From Micrococcales bacterium (GTDB lineage: Bacteria > Actinomycetota > Actinomycetes > Actinomycetales > Dermatophilaceae): a stretch of DNA of 10,244 nt. Below are positions 9,305 through 10,244 of this stretch, in pieces (within the stretch, counting starts at the first letter, position 1; each line of letters opens with the position of its first letter). The stretch spans positions 1-10,244 of the forward strand of contig JAUNUZ010000051.1 in assembly GCA_030537915.1 (NCBI GenBank), read 5' to 3'. The notes under the pieces are model-generated. The model had not been told where the DNA came from and searched no databases. It saw only the letters and a program-made list of their open reading frames with translations. Both the position numbers and the translations under genes were made by a program.

Positions 9305-9331
9305 GGCTCTTCACCGATGAGTGTGGGGTGA
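9305..9331 (+). repeat. Left terminal inverted repeat of the ISL3 element
   Basis: GGCTCTTCACCGATGAGTGT begins the element and is taken as its left inverted repeat, from the GGCTCTTC signature of the family. The inner limit is approximate because the matching right repeat lies outside the window. Confidence 0.65.
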
Positions 9332-9386
9332 GCACAACTCGCCGGGTCGGGGGTGAGGCAGGAATGGGTCGAGGCCCCTGAGGATC

Positions 9387-9403
9387 AGAGGACTTCTACC
9401 TCT
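9387..9403 (+). repeat. Small hairpin in the transposase leader
   Basis: AGAGG (9387-9391) and CCTCT (9399-9403) can pair around a seven-base loop upstream of the transposase start; an alternative pairing of flanking TCAGA with TCTGA is possible. It might limit translation from transcripts entering from outside the IS. It is short and could be chance. Confidence 0.3.
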
Positions 9404-9425
9404 TCTGACATCAAGGACCTCGACG

Positions 9426-10244
9426 ATGCCCGAGCCTACGTTGTGCTGCCGTGCTGGTGGCGGCTACTGCGACCGTTGCGACCTCCTGGTCGGCCTGCCT
9501 GGGATGCATGTGATCGGGGTCGATCGCGACCCGCTTGACCGGCTGATCGTGACGGTGGAGTCAGCGGCCGAGCCGATGGGCTGCCGGTTGTGTGGGGTCA
9601 TCGTCCACGGACACGGCCGAGTCGATGTGCGTCTTGTCGATGCGCCCGCGTTCGGCCGGCCGGTCCGGGTCGTGTGGCGCAAGCGGCGCTGGGTGTGCCC
9701 GGAGCCGGCCTGCGAGGTCGGGTCGTTCGTGGAGCAGGACGAACGCATCGCTTCTCCTCGGGCGGTGTTGACGACGCGGGCGTGCCGGTGGGCGATCGAG
9801 CAGATCCGCCGCGAGCACGCCAGCGTGAACGGGATCCGACGTCAGCTCGGAACCGGGTGGCGCACCGTGTGGGAGTCGATCCGCCCGCTGCTGCAGGCCG
9901 CTGACGCCGACCCGTCCCGGTTCGTCGGCGTCGCGATCCTCGGGGTCGATGAGCATGTGTGGCACCACGTGTCGACCAAGCCCATCGAGGACGGGGGACG
10001 TGGCCCCAAGGAGTTGACCGGGATGGTCGACCTGACCCGCGATGCCCACGGGCACACCCGTGCTCGGCTGCTCGACCTGGTGCCCGGCCGCTCCGGCGCG
10101 GCGTACAAGGACTGGCTCACCGACCGCGGGAAGGCGTTCCGGACCCGAGTGCAGGTCGCGACCTTGGACCCGTTCCACGGGTACAAGAACGCGATCGATG
10201 ACCAGCTCGAGGACGCCCGCTCAGTCCTGGATGCCTTCCACGTC
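9426..10244 (+). CDS. ISL3-family transposase, N-terminal part (runs off the window)
   Basis: This open frame reads without a stop for 273 codons to the window end. It starts at an ATG (MPEPTLCCRAGG) preceded at nine bases by AAGGA. The N-terminal zinc-binding region typical of ISL3 transposases is visible (C53-x2-C56, then WRKRRWVCPEPAC with C91 and C96). A helix-turn-helix region follows (about 112-155, TTRACRWAIEQI through GTGWRTVWESI). The DDE nuclease begins with D175 in ILGVDEHVWHH, and the second acid is probably D269 in VLDAFHV at the window edge. The segment LDPFHGYKNAIDDQLEDA resembles the actinobacterial IS1557-like branch. An extra cysteine cluster (C7, C8, C15, C18) precedes the usual zinc finger. 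The family normally has about 400-450 residues, so roughly 60% is present here. No frameshift is seen in this part. Confidence 0.88.
   Translation, partial: MPEPTLCCRAGGGYCDRCDLLVGLPGMHVIGVDRDPLDRLIVTVESAAEPMGCRLCGVIVHGHGRVDVRLVDAPAFGRPVRVVWRKRRWVCPEPACEVGSFVEQDERIASPRAVLTTRACRWAIEQIRREHASVNGIRRQLGTGWRTVWESIRPLLQAADADPSRFVGVAILGVDEHVWHHVSTKPIEDGGRGPKELTGMVDLTRDAHGHTRARLLDLVPGRSGAAYKDWLTDRGKAFRTRVQVATLDPFHGYKNAIDDQLEDARSVLDAFHV

Larger units (their letters stand above)
9305..10244 (+). mobile_element. ISL3-family insertion sequence, left part
   Basis: The left end starts with GGCTCTTC, the typical terminus of ISL3-family elements, and an inward-facing ISL3 transposase starts about 120 bases further in. 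The element runs off the window, so neither the right inverted repeat nor intactness can be judged. ISL3 elements normally duplicate 8 bp of target; the eight bases before the end are GGATGACC (9297-9304). Insertion is in the intergenic space 42 bases after the guaB1 stop and does not break any visible gene. Confidence 0.85.

Noticed and set aside
9353..9538. 61-codon frame near the IS left end
   Set aside because: It overlaps the transposase start in another frame and has no similarity or ribosome-binding site.
9561..10178. 205-codon leftward frame antisense to the transposase
   Set aside because: It mirrors the conserved ISL3 transposase codons and is a shadow frame.

Overview
The window is chromosomal DNA of a high-GC actinobacterium, and every reading frame carries long spurious ORFs. 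The gene set (glnA2 next to glnE, a small SPOR protein, polyphosphate glucokinase and GuaB1) is typical of Actinobacteria. My guess is Micrococcales, in the Intrasporangiaceae/Dermatophilaceae neighbourhood, but the genus is not determinable by eye. Most of it is ordinary housekeeping sequence, and I see no clearly new multi-gene system.

Left part (about 1-5213, all leftward): a tightly packed unit, glnA2 -> glnE -> DevR/NarL-type response regulator. Each pair of neighbouring genes overlaps by four bases (GTGA), which points to translational coupling. glnA2 encodes a GSI-type glutamine synthetase or glutamylpolyamine synthetase paralogue, and glnE the bifunctional adenylyltransferase/deadenylylase of glutamine synthetase. 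Two details stand out. The GlnA2 copy carries Trp where adenylylated enzymes carry the modified Tyr, and Gly at the position of a near-invariant active-site Arg. A response regulator coupled to glnE is not an arrangement I know from model actinobacteria.

Middle (5214-7016): a divergent intergenic region, then a rightward SRPBCC/AHSA1-fold protein, two strong hairpins, a 58-residue leftward SPOR-like protein, and the divergent ppgK (polyphosphate glucokinase), which makes glucose 6-phosphate from polyphosphate or ATP.

Right (7017-9294): a leftward UlaG-like metallo-beta-lactamase-fold hydrolase converges on ppgK across a 12-base gap. It diverges from rightward guaB1, an IMPDH-like protein with CBS domains that in mycobacteria is a GMP reductase. 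Both genes of this divergent pair have a TAnnnT -10 element 6-7 bases before the start codon, which suggests leaderless transcripts. guaB1 ends in a compact hairpin.

Right edge (9305-10244): the left end of an ISL3-family insertion sequence begins two bases after a predicted 8-bp target duplication. Its transposase runs off the window. The IS lies just past the guaB1 hairpin and disrupts no visible gene.
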